64,000 nucleotides of DNA from Branchiostoma floridae. Its lineage: Eukaryota; Chordata; Leptocardii; Amphioxiformes; Branchiostomatidae. Made by a program: the position numbers and the translations under genes. Shown here piece by piece: positions 10,701 through 30,883 of the stretch; the first letter of the stretch is position 1; the number at the start of each line of letters is the position of its first letter. The notes under the pieces were generated by a model. It was not told where the DNA came from, did no database searches, and was given only the letters and a program-made list of their open reading frames with translations. The stretch spans positions 11,750,471 through 11,814,470 of the forward strand of contig NC_049979.1 in NCBI RefSeq assembly GCF_000003815.2, written 5' to 3'.

Positions 10701-12433
10701 AAGCGATTTTATTTTTCCATGTTGCTAGACTGTAATAAAGTTCCATATAATCAACAGATTACCATGTTGAAAGTACCATTTCACATGTCAAATTTTCAAT
10801 ATACTGGACATGAAATTATCAAACTCATAAAAAATGCCAAACTTTAAGGCCAATATATTCCAAAAGCAGAATATTTAACATCTTTCAGTGCTAACAGGGA
10901 CAAGCTGGAAGTTGACTGAACTGACCTTGGTTCTGATTAACCGGTGATTCTGGCATCTCCAGGTCCAAACTGATCTCATACACCTGGCCCATGGCAAGGA
11001 GCTGTAAAGTGTCAACATTGCATAGATTAGGATGGGTAAGAGGTTTTGTCAACTGTAAGACCTAAAATAACTTCTTTAACAAAATACACATGTAGGATAT
11101 CATGGCAACTTAACACCTGGGTAAGTTGACCCATAGTCAATCAGGACAACTTGCAGGTCATGCCAATAGGTTAGGGTTAAAGTTAGGTTTACATTAGGGT
11201 TGAGTTAGAATTAAAGTTAGTTAGAGTTGAGTTACGGTTAGAGTAAAGCACACTCTTGACAGCGAAACATCTTGGATAATGGAACCAAGTTGTCCTGATC
11301 CAATAGGTGCCAGGTTGTGAAGGTGCCAAGTTGTTAAATTTTTACATATAAGCATTGAAAAAGTTCTCAAGATGATCCAGTACAGTTCTTTGCCCTTCTG
11401 GACTGGCTTACAGCTATATTGTACAATCTACATTTATGTATTCACCTTTTCTCTAGGATCTCTCCTTGGGTCTCTGGTGAAGGAAACGTTGGCTGATGGG
11501 AAGGCGCAGAGTCGTGCCTGCTGTGAGTTGACACTGTCACAGTCGGTACTGTAGTGACATAGTAAATGATGTTATCATTCATTATGCTTTCAGTGCCATT
11601 TGCTTGTGTGTTTGTCTCTGTGTTTGTTGACAGCTTTTGCCTTAACTTAATTAAGTATGGTTGGATCCTTATGATAGTTATTTGGTTGGCAGGTAGAGGT
11701 CAGAAAAATAAAGGTCAAGTTCATAACAGGGCTACTCTGCTGCTTTCTAAGGTACTGCGGTGGAACTTTTGTTTCGATACTTTGTATTCTGTGTTCTCAA
11801 CATGCTATGTTCCTGCTTTTTGAGTGGTAGAGCCCAATCACAGAATATTGAAGACAAACTCTAAACATTTAGGGCATCACGTGTCATTGCTCACTTCCAA
11901 AAGCTTTATACTAGTAATTAGGCTTTTTTTCTGTCACAGCTGTCAGAACATCCCTTGGGGCTAGATAACATGATGTCAGCTTCCTGTTTTATGTATGCTA
12001 AATTTGTGACCTATATCAATTTCCAAGCAGATGTTTCAGTGGATAATTGTAATATTTTCCGACTTATCAGCTTCACTGATATCCCCGTACCTCAAACTGA
12101 AGACTGTCAGAATGCCATTCGGCCAGAAAACTTGACAAATTTGTACATGTACCACCAAACATCTGCTTGGAGGTTAACATGCACCACAACACTGCCCCAC
12201 CTGAATTGTAAGTACACAGGCCGGACATGTGACACGGTCGGCATGTAGGCATAGTAGAAGCTTCCGTACAGGAACACGGAGATCCAGAAGACAAGCAGCA
12301 GGAGCAGGAGTAAGATGAAGCCGCGAAGTGCCGTGTACTTAAATTTGATGAGCAGTTTTCCCGAAGCACTCTGCATCCATCGCAAAAACAGGGAGGGATG
12401 TTGGATCACCTCCACAGCCGTTGGGCCCGCCAT
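7753..12433 (-). CDS. BSCL2: Seipin (BSCL2), ER lipid-droplet biogenesis protein
   Basis: ER integral membrane protein that assembles as an oligomeric ring at lipid-droplet contact sites. Ten exons on the minus strand: 12433-12201, 11548-11446, 11001-10926, 10673-10606, 9988-9854, 9386-9289, 9053-8842, 8517-8440, 8239-8154, 7842-7753. All junctions keep frame, giving 392 aa (human short form 398). TM1 is about residues 37-60, followed by the hallmark VFLYGSFYYAYMPTVSH; TM2 is about 242-270. The lumenal beta-sandwich contains the NVS glycosylation sequon (about 98-100) affected in human seipinopathies, plus FGAAEQKQVL. The tail is acidic (FEDEEDAEMKDILGD). An in-frame upstream ATG at 12460 would add nine residues but has T at -3; the ATG at 12433 has G at -3 and G at +4, so I prefer it. 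Head-to-head with PAPOLA. Confidence 0.95.
8610..8653. repeat. 17-bp perfect inverted repeat, 10-nt loop
   Basis: TTTGGTTGCTGCATGGC at 8610-8626 and its exact reverse complement at 8637-8653 flank a ten-base loop, in the BSCL2 intron between the exons at 9053-8842 and 8517-8440. Pairing stops outside the stem. It could be a MITE remnant or a structured intronic RNA; the stem is too short for an ordinary pre-miRNA. Confidence 0.8.
10102..10184. repeat. Short tandem repeat, 29-bp unit, about three copies
   Basis: Copies starting at 10102, 10131 and 10160 share AAGAGAAYRTGATTCTAG and repeat with a 29-bp period, the last one partial. It is a minisatellite in a BSCL2 intron upstream (on the minus strand) of the exon at 9988-9854. 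Confidence 0.85.
11163..11248. repeat. Degenerate TTAGGG-like tandem repeat
   Basis: Successive variants of GTTAGGGTT, GTTAGGTTT, ATTAGGGTT and GTTAGAGTT fill about 85 bp of the BSCL2 intron between exons 2 and 3. It resembles a decayed interstitial telomere-like or simple repeat. The units are too divergent for recent telomeric origin. Confidence 0.6.
12020..12173. mobile_element. MITE, CTCCAAGCAGAG-terminus family, BSCL2 intron 1
   Basis: TTTCCAAGCAGATGTTT at the left end and the reverse complement of CCTCCAAGCAGATGTTTGG at the right end form terminal inverted repeats around about 115 bp without coding capacity. The termini match those of the other family members listed in this window. The right end lies only about 28 bp from the BSCL2 exon 1 donor. 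I could not define a clean target duplication. Confidence 0.65.
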
Positions 12434-12962
12434 TTCGTCGTGCGTCGCTCTAGCAAACATTTACCTATGTAATACACATCTTCTAGTCTTTGGCTTTATG
12501 ATGGCACAGGTCGTATCGCCAGGAAAAGGATGAGAAATCGACCGAAACACCTTGTTGGTGAACCACTTCCTAATGGTTCGAATCTCATGCCAATCATGGA
12601 ATATTTTCCCAGCGTGCACTGCTCAGATCTTCAGGGTCAAAAGTAAATCTCGTCAAATCTCGGGCAGGGCGAGATTCATATTTTCATCTGCAACTAACCT
12701 AAATATAAATGTAAGGTTTGACATTTCGCACTACCATAATCATATATTTCCATAGCTATATTAAGGTGAAGTAGATTGGTCTTTGATACGACACTGGCAG
12801 ATAGAACGACATGGAGTTATATGATCACGTGGCCCGAACGAGACTTCATTCACACTTCAAGTTTTTTCCGGAAGAAAGACCGCCATTTTCCCCACTCCGT
12901 AATTCGGACAATTTCAGGGAAATGGTCAGCTAAATTGCAACTTCTTCCCCGGATATACCACG
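12434..12962. promoter_or_regulatory. Bidirectional promoter region, BSCL2 (-) / PAPOLA (+)
   Basis: 529 bp separate the two start codons. Near the PAPOLA side there is a strong ETS-type site, TTTCCGGAAGA (about 12866-12876), followed within ten bases by a YY1-type CGCCATTTT (12881-12889). This pair is typical of TATA-less housekeeping promoters. A perfect E-box, ATCACGTGGC, lies near 12822-12831. No TATA box is evident. The motifs are seen directly; shared promoter activity is inferred. Confidence 0.6.
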
Positions 12963-23819
<10,857 letters not shown>

Positions 23820-25115
23820 GGCTATGGATGGTTTGCGGGGCGGGAATTGAAGAAGAGGGCTCCCATATTGGGACTTTAGGGACTGCCACTGTCAGGTTGG
23901 TCAGTGGGACTCATGGCTGGATAGTGTAACCTACCATGCAGGAAAAGCTGGGTAAAATAATGGTCAGTTTTTTTTTCTGCTGAATGGATCACTAGGGGTG
24001 AAAGGATTGATTAGGGTATTGTCAATAACCTGTCCTGTGCTAACTTATCATTTTAATTGACTAGACGCGTAGGCACCGTAAATGTTTCGTAATCTTCTCA
24101 GTTCGGTCGATGGTGTTTCTGAACTGGAAATGATTATTTGGGGGCACTGTACTTGAGTAGGAGTTCCAGGACATAGGTAGGAGTACTGACAAGTAGAGAG
24201 GCAAGACTTGCCTGGAATCTGTACATTTTATGTAGATTAGATTTACACTGTTGTTTTGGTTCATACTAATCCATGTAGTCCTTAATATTTTTAGGTTGAT
24301 TTTTGTTTTAGATTTTGATGGGTAGTTGTGTACATTCTACAATAGTGATTTCTTACCTTCACACTTCCCCAGGTATTGGCGGATATGTATTTTTGTCCCT
24401 TTGTACATTACGTTCATCCTGTGGCTGCATTGTTCTGCTTCGCCTGTATTTTTCCATAGAAACAGCCTGGTAGGAACAAATCCATGGGAATAATGACCGA
24501 TAGCTGATGGCATTCCTGATATTTATTGGAATATGGCTATTTCTGTAACTGTAAATTCATGTAGAGAAATAAAGGAGCTATTTTTGTTGGTGGTGTACTG
24601 TCATTACTGTCACGCACTACACACACCTTTTTTTCGCTTTTTTTCCTCTTTCAAGCAGCCGAAATATCTCAATATAGAAGAGATACACAGAAAGAGAAAG
24701 ATCTCAGTGTTAACTGAAGCTGTGTAAGATGTGGACAGATGTTTAGGTGGAGTATCAGTTTGATGTTTTGGCCAAGGCACTAGCCAGTTAGATCTACCTT
24801 GGCGCCCTTCCACCTTCATGTCATGATATCACTGTACACTTGAGGAAAACGAATCCAGTTTGGGGTAAGTATCACCGTTGCTTGAACCAAAATTGCGAGT
24901 TCATCAGCTTTTAACTTTGACGTAGGAAGTGCCTTGGTCCGTCTAGCTAGCTAGGTCTAGGCCTGCATGGGATGCAATTGCATTATTATGAACTGGAAAT
25001 GTTTTGTGATTTTGGACCATGGCATTTATGTTGAACACTTCTGTTTTCCATTCGACCATATGGTTTTTGTTTGTACATGGTGATCATTTCCGAATAAAAG
25101 GCTCTATTTTCAAGC
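23820..25115 (+). other. PAPOLA 3' UTR
   Basis: No coding sequence follows the stop. Candidate AATAAA signals are at 24568-24573 and 25093-25098; the second is followed by a GU-rich TGTTGTGTCTC, the usual downstream element, and is the better candidate. The UTR would be about 1.3 kb. The assignment is inferred from the signals. Confidence 0.55.
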
Positions 25116-25436
25116 TGTTGTGTCTCAGGCTCATCTTTGCGCATTGTTTTTCTGTCAATACTAAGATTATGTAGAGGAACGTGATATTGATGTTTATATG
25201 TGTATCACAGCATGCAAATGTATGTAGTTTTACTTTGAATTGTACCTACGAACTGCACACTCCAATATTTATACCCAAATGGTTACAAGGCAGGAAAATA
25301 AGTACAAACAACATTGTTTGTAGACTGCACCATGGATTTACTAGCTTGGCAGACTTCTAAAAGGAGGCTAGGCTTTACTTCACCCTTAAACATGTACCAG
25401 TGGTCAGCTGTGCCACTGCTATCTCGTGAAAAAATG

Positions 25437-25547
25437 TGTTTTCCAAGCAGAGATTTTGATTGGGGAAAATAGTGGCCGGGATTTCTTACAGCAACCGGAA
25501 GAAACCATGGCTACTACTCCCTGCCCAAAACCTCTGCTTGGAGAATG
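25437..25547. mobile_element. MITE, CTCCAAGCAGAG-terminus family
   Basis: Left end TTTTCCAAGCAGAGATTTTG pairs with the right end, whose reverse complement begins TTCTCCAAGCAGAGGTTTTG. The body (GGGGAAAATAGTGGC, GGGATTTCTTA) resembles that of the member at 62328-62465. No ORF. It lies in intergenic DNA downstream of PAPOLA. Confidence 0.75.
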
Positions 25548-26642
25548 GAAGAAGTGGACTTAAAGTGGGGACAGAGAAACGACATGCAGTTGCCTGAAGA
25601 CCAGGAACCATCTACTTGTTAACCCTCTCTTGGAAGAACCCTGTACCCAAGACAACTAGAGACATCAACCCCCAAAGTGAAATCCTGTATGGCGTACATG
25701 GGGAGACGTACAGTAGATATGTCCAAGAAGACAGCAAGGTAATGAGATATGAAAGGTAACATGTATTCACACAATTGGATGAAATTTGGAAGTAGACGTT
25801 GCGGAGAACAGCAGCAGTAAACACTTCCTTTTTCATGAGTCTTCAGTGGGCTTACGTTACATGATCACAAGTTGTCATGGTATGATTTGTTAGGTACGTT
25901 TCAAAAGCCCATCGCTCTGTCAGGAATGAAACTGTGTCATGATTAGTCTGAGCTCATGTTGATGTACATAAATTGCTCATGTACATAAATTGTTGCTGGA
26001 GCGACTGAAAATGGAACTAAACTATACATGTAGGTCGGTGTTTGTTGTCATGTAAACAAAAACTGGTGTGCCATTTCTTGCGCCCATCCGTGCTCATATC
26101 ATTTTCTTAGTAGTAGGCAACCTTCCGTAAAACACACAGTAGTACCCACCATACTCGTGTAAACCATATATTTAGCGACTTGATCCTTAAAAGGACGATT
26201 TGTGCACGTTACGACGTTTTGAAATGGAGACTAAGTAGGAAAATGTTGTCACCTTTCGTCCTTTGGCTTTGTATCCAAAGAGAACAAGGTCATATCCCCC
26301 GACTGTAACAACCTGACAGGTATATTAATAAAACTAGTGTCCCCCTACAGGTAAAAGAGGCGTCGAATGTCTATAGGATATTAGTTTCCTTGATATCGGA
26401 CTTACTATGCGCATGAGTGATTATTGTGGCGTAATAAAGGTTCCTTACTTTGATCTTGCATTCTGACGTTCAAAACAAATGATTTCGAACAATCGTTGTA
26501 ACAGTCCCACAATTGTTCCCGAATGTTCTTCAAATGTAAATAAAACACCGCACTCGATAAACACAGATAGAGGCTGCGCGCTTTGGATGAGGAGATAAAA
26601 AGTACCGAAGAGACATTTGTTGTGAGGAATTGTGGAGGGACC
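25548..26642. other. Intergenic DNA upstream of the intronless ORF
   Basis: I see no exon with flanking splice signals and no recognisable repeat. The last 250 bp may contain the promoter of the ORF starting at 26643, but no TATA box or strong motif stands out. Confidence 0.4.
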
Positions 26643-27311
26643 ATGCCGCTCGTTGACTTCGATGGCATCCACAAGAAGCTAAAACACTACTCCGACCCCG
26701 ACCGACTTGCACGTATCTGGGAGAAGACTATCAACGCTATCCTGGGCTACCCGATTGTAGACATACCACTGAAATGGGCGTGTGTGTGGTACGTCTATCA
26801 CACGTATACAGACGCGCCGTGCCCAGCGGTCCTCACGTCAGGCCTCGTCATATGGGAGCTCACGTTACTCGCTCTGGCGCTTTTCGGTTACATCACCTTT
26901 GACGAGTTTGACGAGGCACTCGATCGAGTTCGCGAGCGTAGAAACTGTAGCCCCGAGCCCGTTGAACCGATCGATTGGAGTGAACTTTGGGGCACCGCCG
27001 ACAAGGAGAAGAAGAAAGTGAAAGCCAGCGAGGATAAAGACAAATCTTTCCGTGACCATTTCCAGAAGACCGTGCCCACCGTGCGAGTGTTTCTGCAGGA
27101 CATTGACAAGGCGCGCGAGTGGGCGACTTGGCTGCAGCTATTCGAACGCAAGAACGACATCAAACATGACCTTGGAGACGAGCACACGTGGACGGAGGAG
27201 AGGTGGGAAGTGGTGGAAGAAAACGTCATGACGAGGCTGGTAGAAGGGGTAATCAGAGTCCGCTTGTGTACTCCGGCCCAGAGGTTCCGCGGTCATTGGA
27301 TCTGTCCGTAG
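26643..27311 (+). CDS. Intronless ORF, predicted two-helix membrane protein, unknown family
   Basis: A 222-aa open frame in a single exon, starting at the first in-frame ATG (ACCATGC context, A at -3) and ending at TAG 27309-27311. I do not recognise a family. Residues about 30-56 and 61-86 (LTSGLVIWELTLLALALFGY) are hydrophobic and could be a membrane hairpin. They are followed by an acidic/basic charged stretch rich in Glu, Asp and Lys (about 95-150) and a Trp-rich C-terminal part (REWATWLQLFE, TWTEERWEVVEE). The frame stays open another 60 bases upstream but without an ATG. Base composition is clearly more GC-rich than the flanking DNA, which supports coding. It could be a genuine orphan gene, a retrogene or the large exon of a longer gene. 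Confidence 0.5.
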   Translation: MPLVDFDGIHKKLKHYSDPDRLARIWEKTINAILGYPIVDIPLKWACVWYVYHTYTDAPCPAVLTSGLVIWELTLLALALFGYITFDEFDEALDRVRERRNCSPEPVEPIDWSELWGTADKEKKKVKASEDKDKSFRDHFQKTVPTVRVFLQDIDKAREWATWLQLFERKNDIKHDLGDEHTWTEERWEVVEENVMTRLVEGVIRVRLCTPAQRFRGHWICP

Positions 27312-27546
27312 TGCTGAAACGGCTATCAGCTGGGTGAACCCGTGCAATGACCGTATACCGTATATGTCCTGTGCAATGAACGTCATTTTCGCTTGTCTAC
27401 GATATACGTCTCGACAATTATGACTTTCGGACGGCGGTGATTGTATTTTATACCGAGGGACCCTTCAATAGCATCAATACTATCCTTATAAGTTTAAGCT
27501 AACTCTTTGGTTGGTGAGCGAATCGGTACAGAAGGAACATTTAGAG

Positions 27547-27564
27547 CATGATACATGTATCATG
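27547..27564. repeat. 18-bp perfect palindrome
   Basis: CATGATACATGTATCATG is its own reverse complement. It lies 236 bp after the stop of the intronless ORF. The rest of 27312-28003 contains only short imperfect inverted motifs such as CTAGACCATTT/AAATGGTCTAG near 27808-27840 and no gene I can support. Confidence 0.8.
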
Positions 27565-28003
27565 AGAATCTAGCCTCCGTAGTACGCTCCTGTATTAAAG
27601 AAGTGAACTAGTGTAGTCAAAGTGACACTATTGTAGTAGACTGGTATCACTTGCCAAGCTGGCAGCTACATTCATGGCTTCCATACTGGTAGCACTTTTA
27701 CAACTATCCAACAAGTTTCACTTCTGCAACTATAGTCATAGCTACCTCCCTAGTGTCACTTCTAGATCAAGTGTGATCATTAGGCTACAATACAACATGA
27801 TGCCATGCTAGACCATTTTGATGGTCTACAAATGGTCTAGAAAGACTACAGACAAGCGTTGCTTTACAAAGCTTTTAGATATGACTATTGATTCCACGAT
27901 CCGGGTGTGACGTTAGTGTTGATAATGATATGGCAACAAAATTAATGAGATTCCCAACACAACCTGTCTTTTAATTGCGTTGTTCGTTCTTCATGGGCGT
28001 TAT

Positions 28004-28184
28004 TAGCCTGGGTACCATCGAGATAGTAGTTCGCTCCTATGTTCGCTTCTGCTATCCGTCTGGAGACCTGCGCATTCTGAGAAGCGATATATATAGTGTG
28101 TAATAAATGTCACAGCTAGAAGCGACTGTAAATAGTATATAATGAGCGCCTTTGCGAACTACTTTCCGGATGGTATCCAGGCTA
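28004..28184. mobile_element. 181-bp MITE with TAGCCTGG termini and perfect 9-bp target duplication
   Basis: The element begins TAGCCTGGGTACCATCGAGA and its reverse-complemented right end begins TAGCCTGGATACCATCCGGA; the arms match over about 30 bp, through GTAGTTCGC. It is flanked on both sides by GGGCGTTAT (27995-28003 and 28185-28193). A 9-bp duplication points to the Mutator-like (MULE) or Merlin superfamilies rather than hAT (8 bp), Harbinger (3 bp) or mariner (2 bp). It has no coding capacity and is intergenic. Confidence 0.88.
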
Positions 28185-28193
28185 GGGCGTTAT

Positions 28194-30883
28194 GTAGTGT
28201 TACCCACCAACAAAGTAACGTTACTACCATTTGATATAAACACCACTCCCCTAACAATTTTTCATGACAGTCCAGTTTTCTTTTCTTAAGTACTATCACA
28301 AAACAAAACAAATTGTCCTGGCATCATCTGTTTCGTTGATGAAAAAAAAATTATATAACCCTTTAAAAATGCGTTGTGGTAAACTCATGTTTCTCTAGCT
28401 TTTTCTTGAATACAGGAATAGAATTTTGGCTGTGATACCATGCTTTGTTGCTTCAATTCTGGCTACAAAGTTTATGGTCTCTACTTTCAAATTAAGCTTC
28501 TTGTCTTTGTTCGTCCTATCGCAATAGATTTTAAATCTGCAGGTGATGTCACCCATCCATTTATTTGCTGTGGCCTTATTTTGCCTCGGCTTTATCCTGC
28601 TTAACAATACTGTAACCACTTGTTGTCTGTTATCTAAATAAGGACGTGTCACGTGACGACCGTCTTAAGTGTCAAGTTCCTGTTGTAACAGCACCACGCC
28701 TGGTAAGCCCTTCTCTCCGTGTTTTAGTCACTTTGTGGGTAAAGATCCAGCATGTGTGCTTTCAGAGGCAAACACTTGAGCGTAACAACCGTGTCATGAA
28801 ACTAGAGAACCGCTCAGCAGAAGTAAAACTTTGGCTGGAGGAAGTTTGTAAGGCCGTGCTGAAAGCAGTGTGGAGTCAACAGTAGCGGAAACCTGGCACC
28901 GGTTCTGTCACAAACCAAGGGGCGTGACCACTACCGCGCGCGGCTCGTGTTTACTAACTTCGTTAGGAATCAGTAACATCAGGTTTCAGAACTGCATCTA
29001 GTTCACTGTGTTTGGAATCCTTCATCACCTCAGGTATGTAAAACCTGTCCACGTACGGACTACTTTCAGCTGTAAACCTTCTACTTTGTTATCACAACGG
29101 TAATCAGTTAACTCTGAAATTCAACAAATGAATGTTGTCCCTTTTGGACAACTGATTCAGTCCTAACATCCTGCTCCCTTCGTCAACACTCCATAAATAT
29201 AGCAGATGCCAAGGAAATACAATGAGTAACCTAGAACGGAGGTCACGGTCGCCAAGAAATGAAAAGATCGCTATCTGTGACATGTGTGGCAGCTGTTTGT
29301 TCATATCAAGATAGCGTTCCTTCGTTTTGAATCACACAGGGCCAGCTATTCACCGCTGTCAGTCAGGGGAAGAACTTCGTGTATTCATTCCAAGTGGAAA
29401 CACTGCAGAATACAGTATCAATGGTCTCAGTGTCCTACTAGGGAGTCATGATGAAGAAGCGACATATGTCCTTGGCCTGTCTTCAATCATTCCTGTTGGC
29501 CTGAGTCTGTCCGGGTTCCCCCCAAACATTGGCCCGGCAGGGACAGTGACCTTCCCCGCTTATCATAACATTCCAAACCTGTCTGAAATCCAATAGAGAC
29601 TTTGCGACAAGGATTAATAGCGGCAGGGTATGAAAAATTTTACAGGGAAAATTGAGAAGAAAAGAAGAGAATTCAATGACAAGACTTTGGGTATTACTAG
29701 ATGTTTATTACCTTCATAGACTTGCAGAGGTAACAAAAATGGTGTGATTTAAAAAAACAACAACTTTGTTTTCCATTGAAGTTGGCATGAACAATTGAAT
29801 TTTATACCTATCCATCATGTAACCACTGGTGCACGGCGATGGCAGAAAGCAAGACTAACACAACACTGGATACTTAGCTAAGACTATAAGCATGTACACC
29901 TGTATGACTGCCTTGTCTTCTGTAAACACAAGCAGTCTTGCTCTGATTGGCGGTATTAAAGTCTTAAGAGTTTATAAGGATCATTTTCAGGTAGGCACAA
30001 CTGGAAGTAACACCTTTCTAGTTCTGTTTGTGCAAGTCCTTACCTTGTTTACCAGGTAGATCTGGGGCTTTGTTTATGGCTTCTGAGTCAAGCCCTCAGG
30101 GCTGGTGGTTTGGAATGGTGCCAAGTTATTTGCTGTGGGTCTTCTTAGGGCAGCACCTTCCTATAGTCACTGGTTTGGAGAGTGCAACAGACTTGACTAC
30201 AGCCAAAAGTTTTACATAACACTGGGCATGTGAATGCAAACTTCTGCATTGTCAGACAAACTTAATCTATATGTAGTAAGTACACTTCCCCATGGATCTA
30301 TGTCTAGGATAGGATCAGCTGCCTGGGGCTAATTCCCACGCTGCAGTAGTTCACCTATCTCCACCATTTCAGCTGGGCTTGCTAGATTTTCCCTACCCTG
30401 TTGTTTTGAGAAGATCACTCAACTGGAGAAAGTAGCAACAAGTTTTTGGTAGTTCAGCACAGCCAGGGGTGCTGGCAGGTATTTCTGAAAGCTGATAACT
30501 TCTGCCCATGTTTCAGGGTATGACAATAGAAACCAGGTATGGTTGCACCTGAAATTTACTGCTCTGTCCCTTAGTGTAGAGCTGTGCCTAGACTATACTG
30601 TCAGTCTGTTACTAAAAGTGTGCAGAAATCTTTATATTGAGTCATTGATGTAACATGGATATGATTACACCTTGTCATGCTTGTTTTGGGGCAGTGATGG
30701 CTGTTTTTGTTTTCTGCTTGCCCCCGTTTATGGAACATAGTTGTGTGTCATGATTTACTAACCTGTAGGCTAGGGTATGATAGGGTACAATGAACCACTA
30801 CAGTAAAGGTCATACAGTTTGAAACAAACAGGTGGTCTATGTATTTAGTTACCTTTGATACTACCTTGGTTACAGGTGTAACA
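28194..30883 (+). other. Upstream region / 5' UTR introns of the collagen-like gene
   Basis: A CpG-containing stretch near 28915-28950 followed by a good donor, CAG|GTATGT at 29033/29034, looks like a 5' non-coding first exon. The next plausible acceptor, TTACAG ending at 30875, lies just before the ATG at 30884. The first-exon assignment is inferred from the splice signals only. An open frame at 29327-29596 lacks an ATG and is not called. Confidence 0.35.

Noticed and set aside
28646-28885. 79-codon open frame before the collagen-like gene
   Set aside because: No ATG (opens with GTG), no known motif, no coherent splice connection to the downstream exons.
29327-29596. Open frame of about 89 codons with protein-like composition (VFIPSGNTAEYSINGLSVLL)
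   Set aside because: It lacks an ATG and ends at a stop rather than a donor. An acceptor-like CACAG precedes it, but nothing joins it to a gene, so it is left uncalled.
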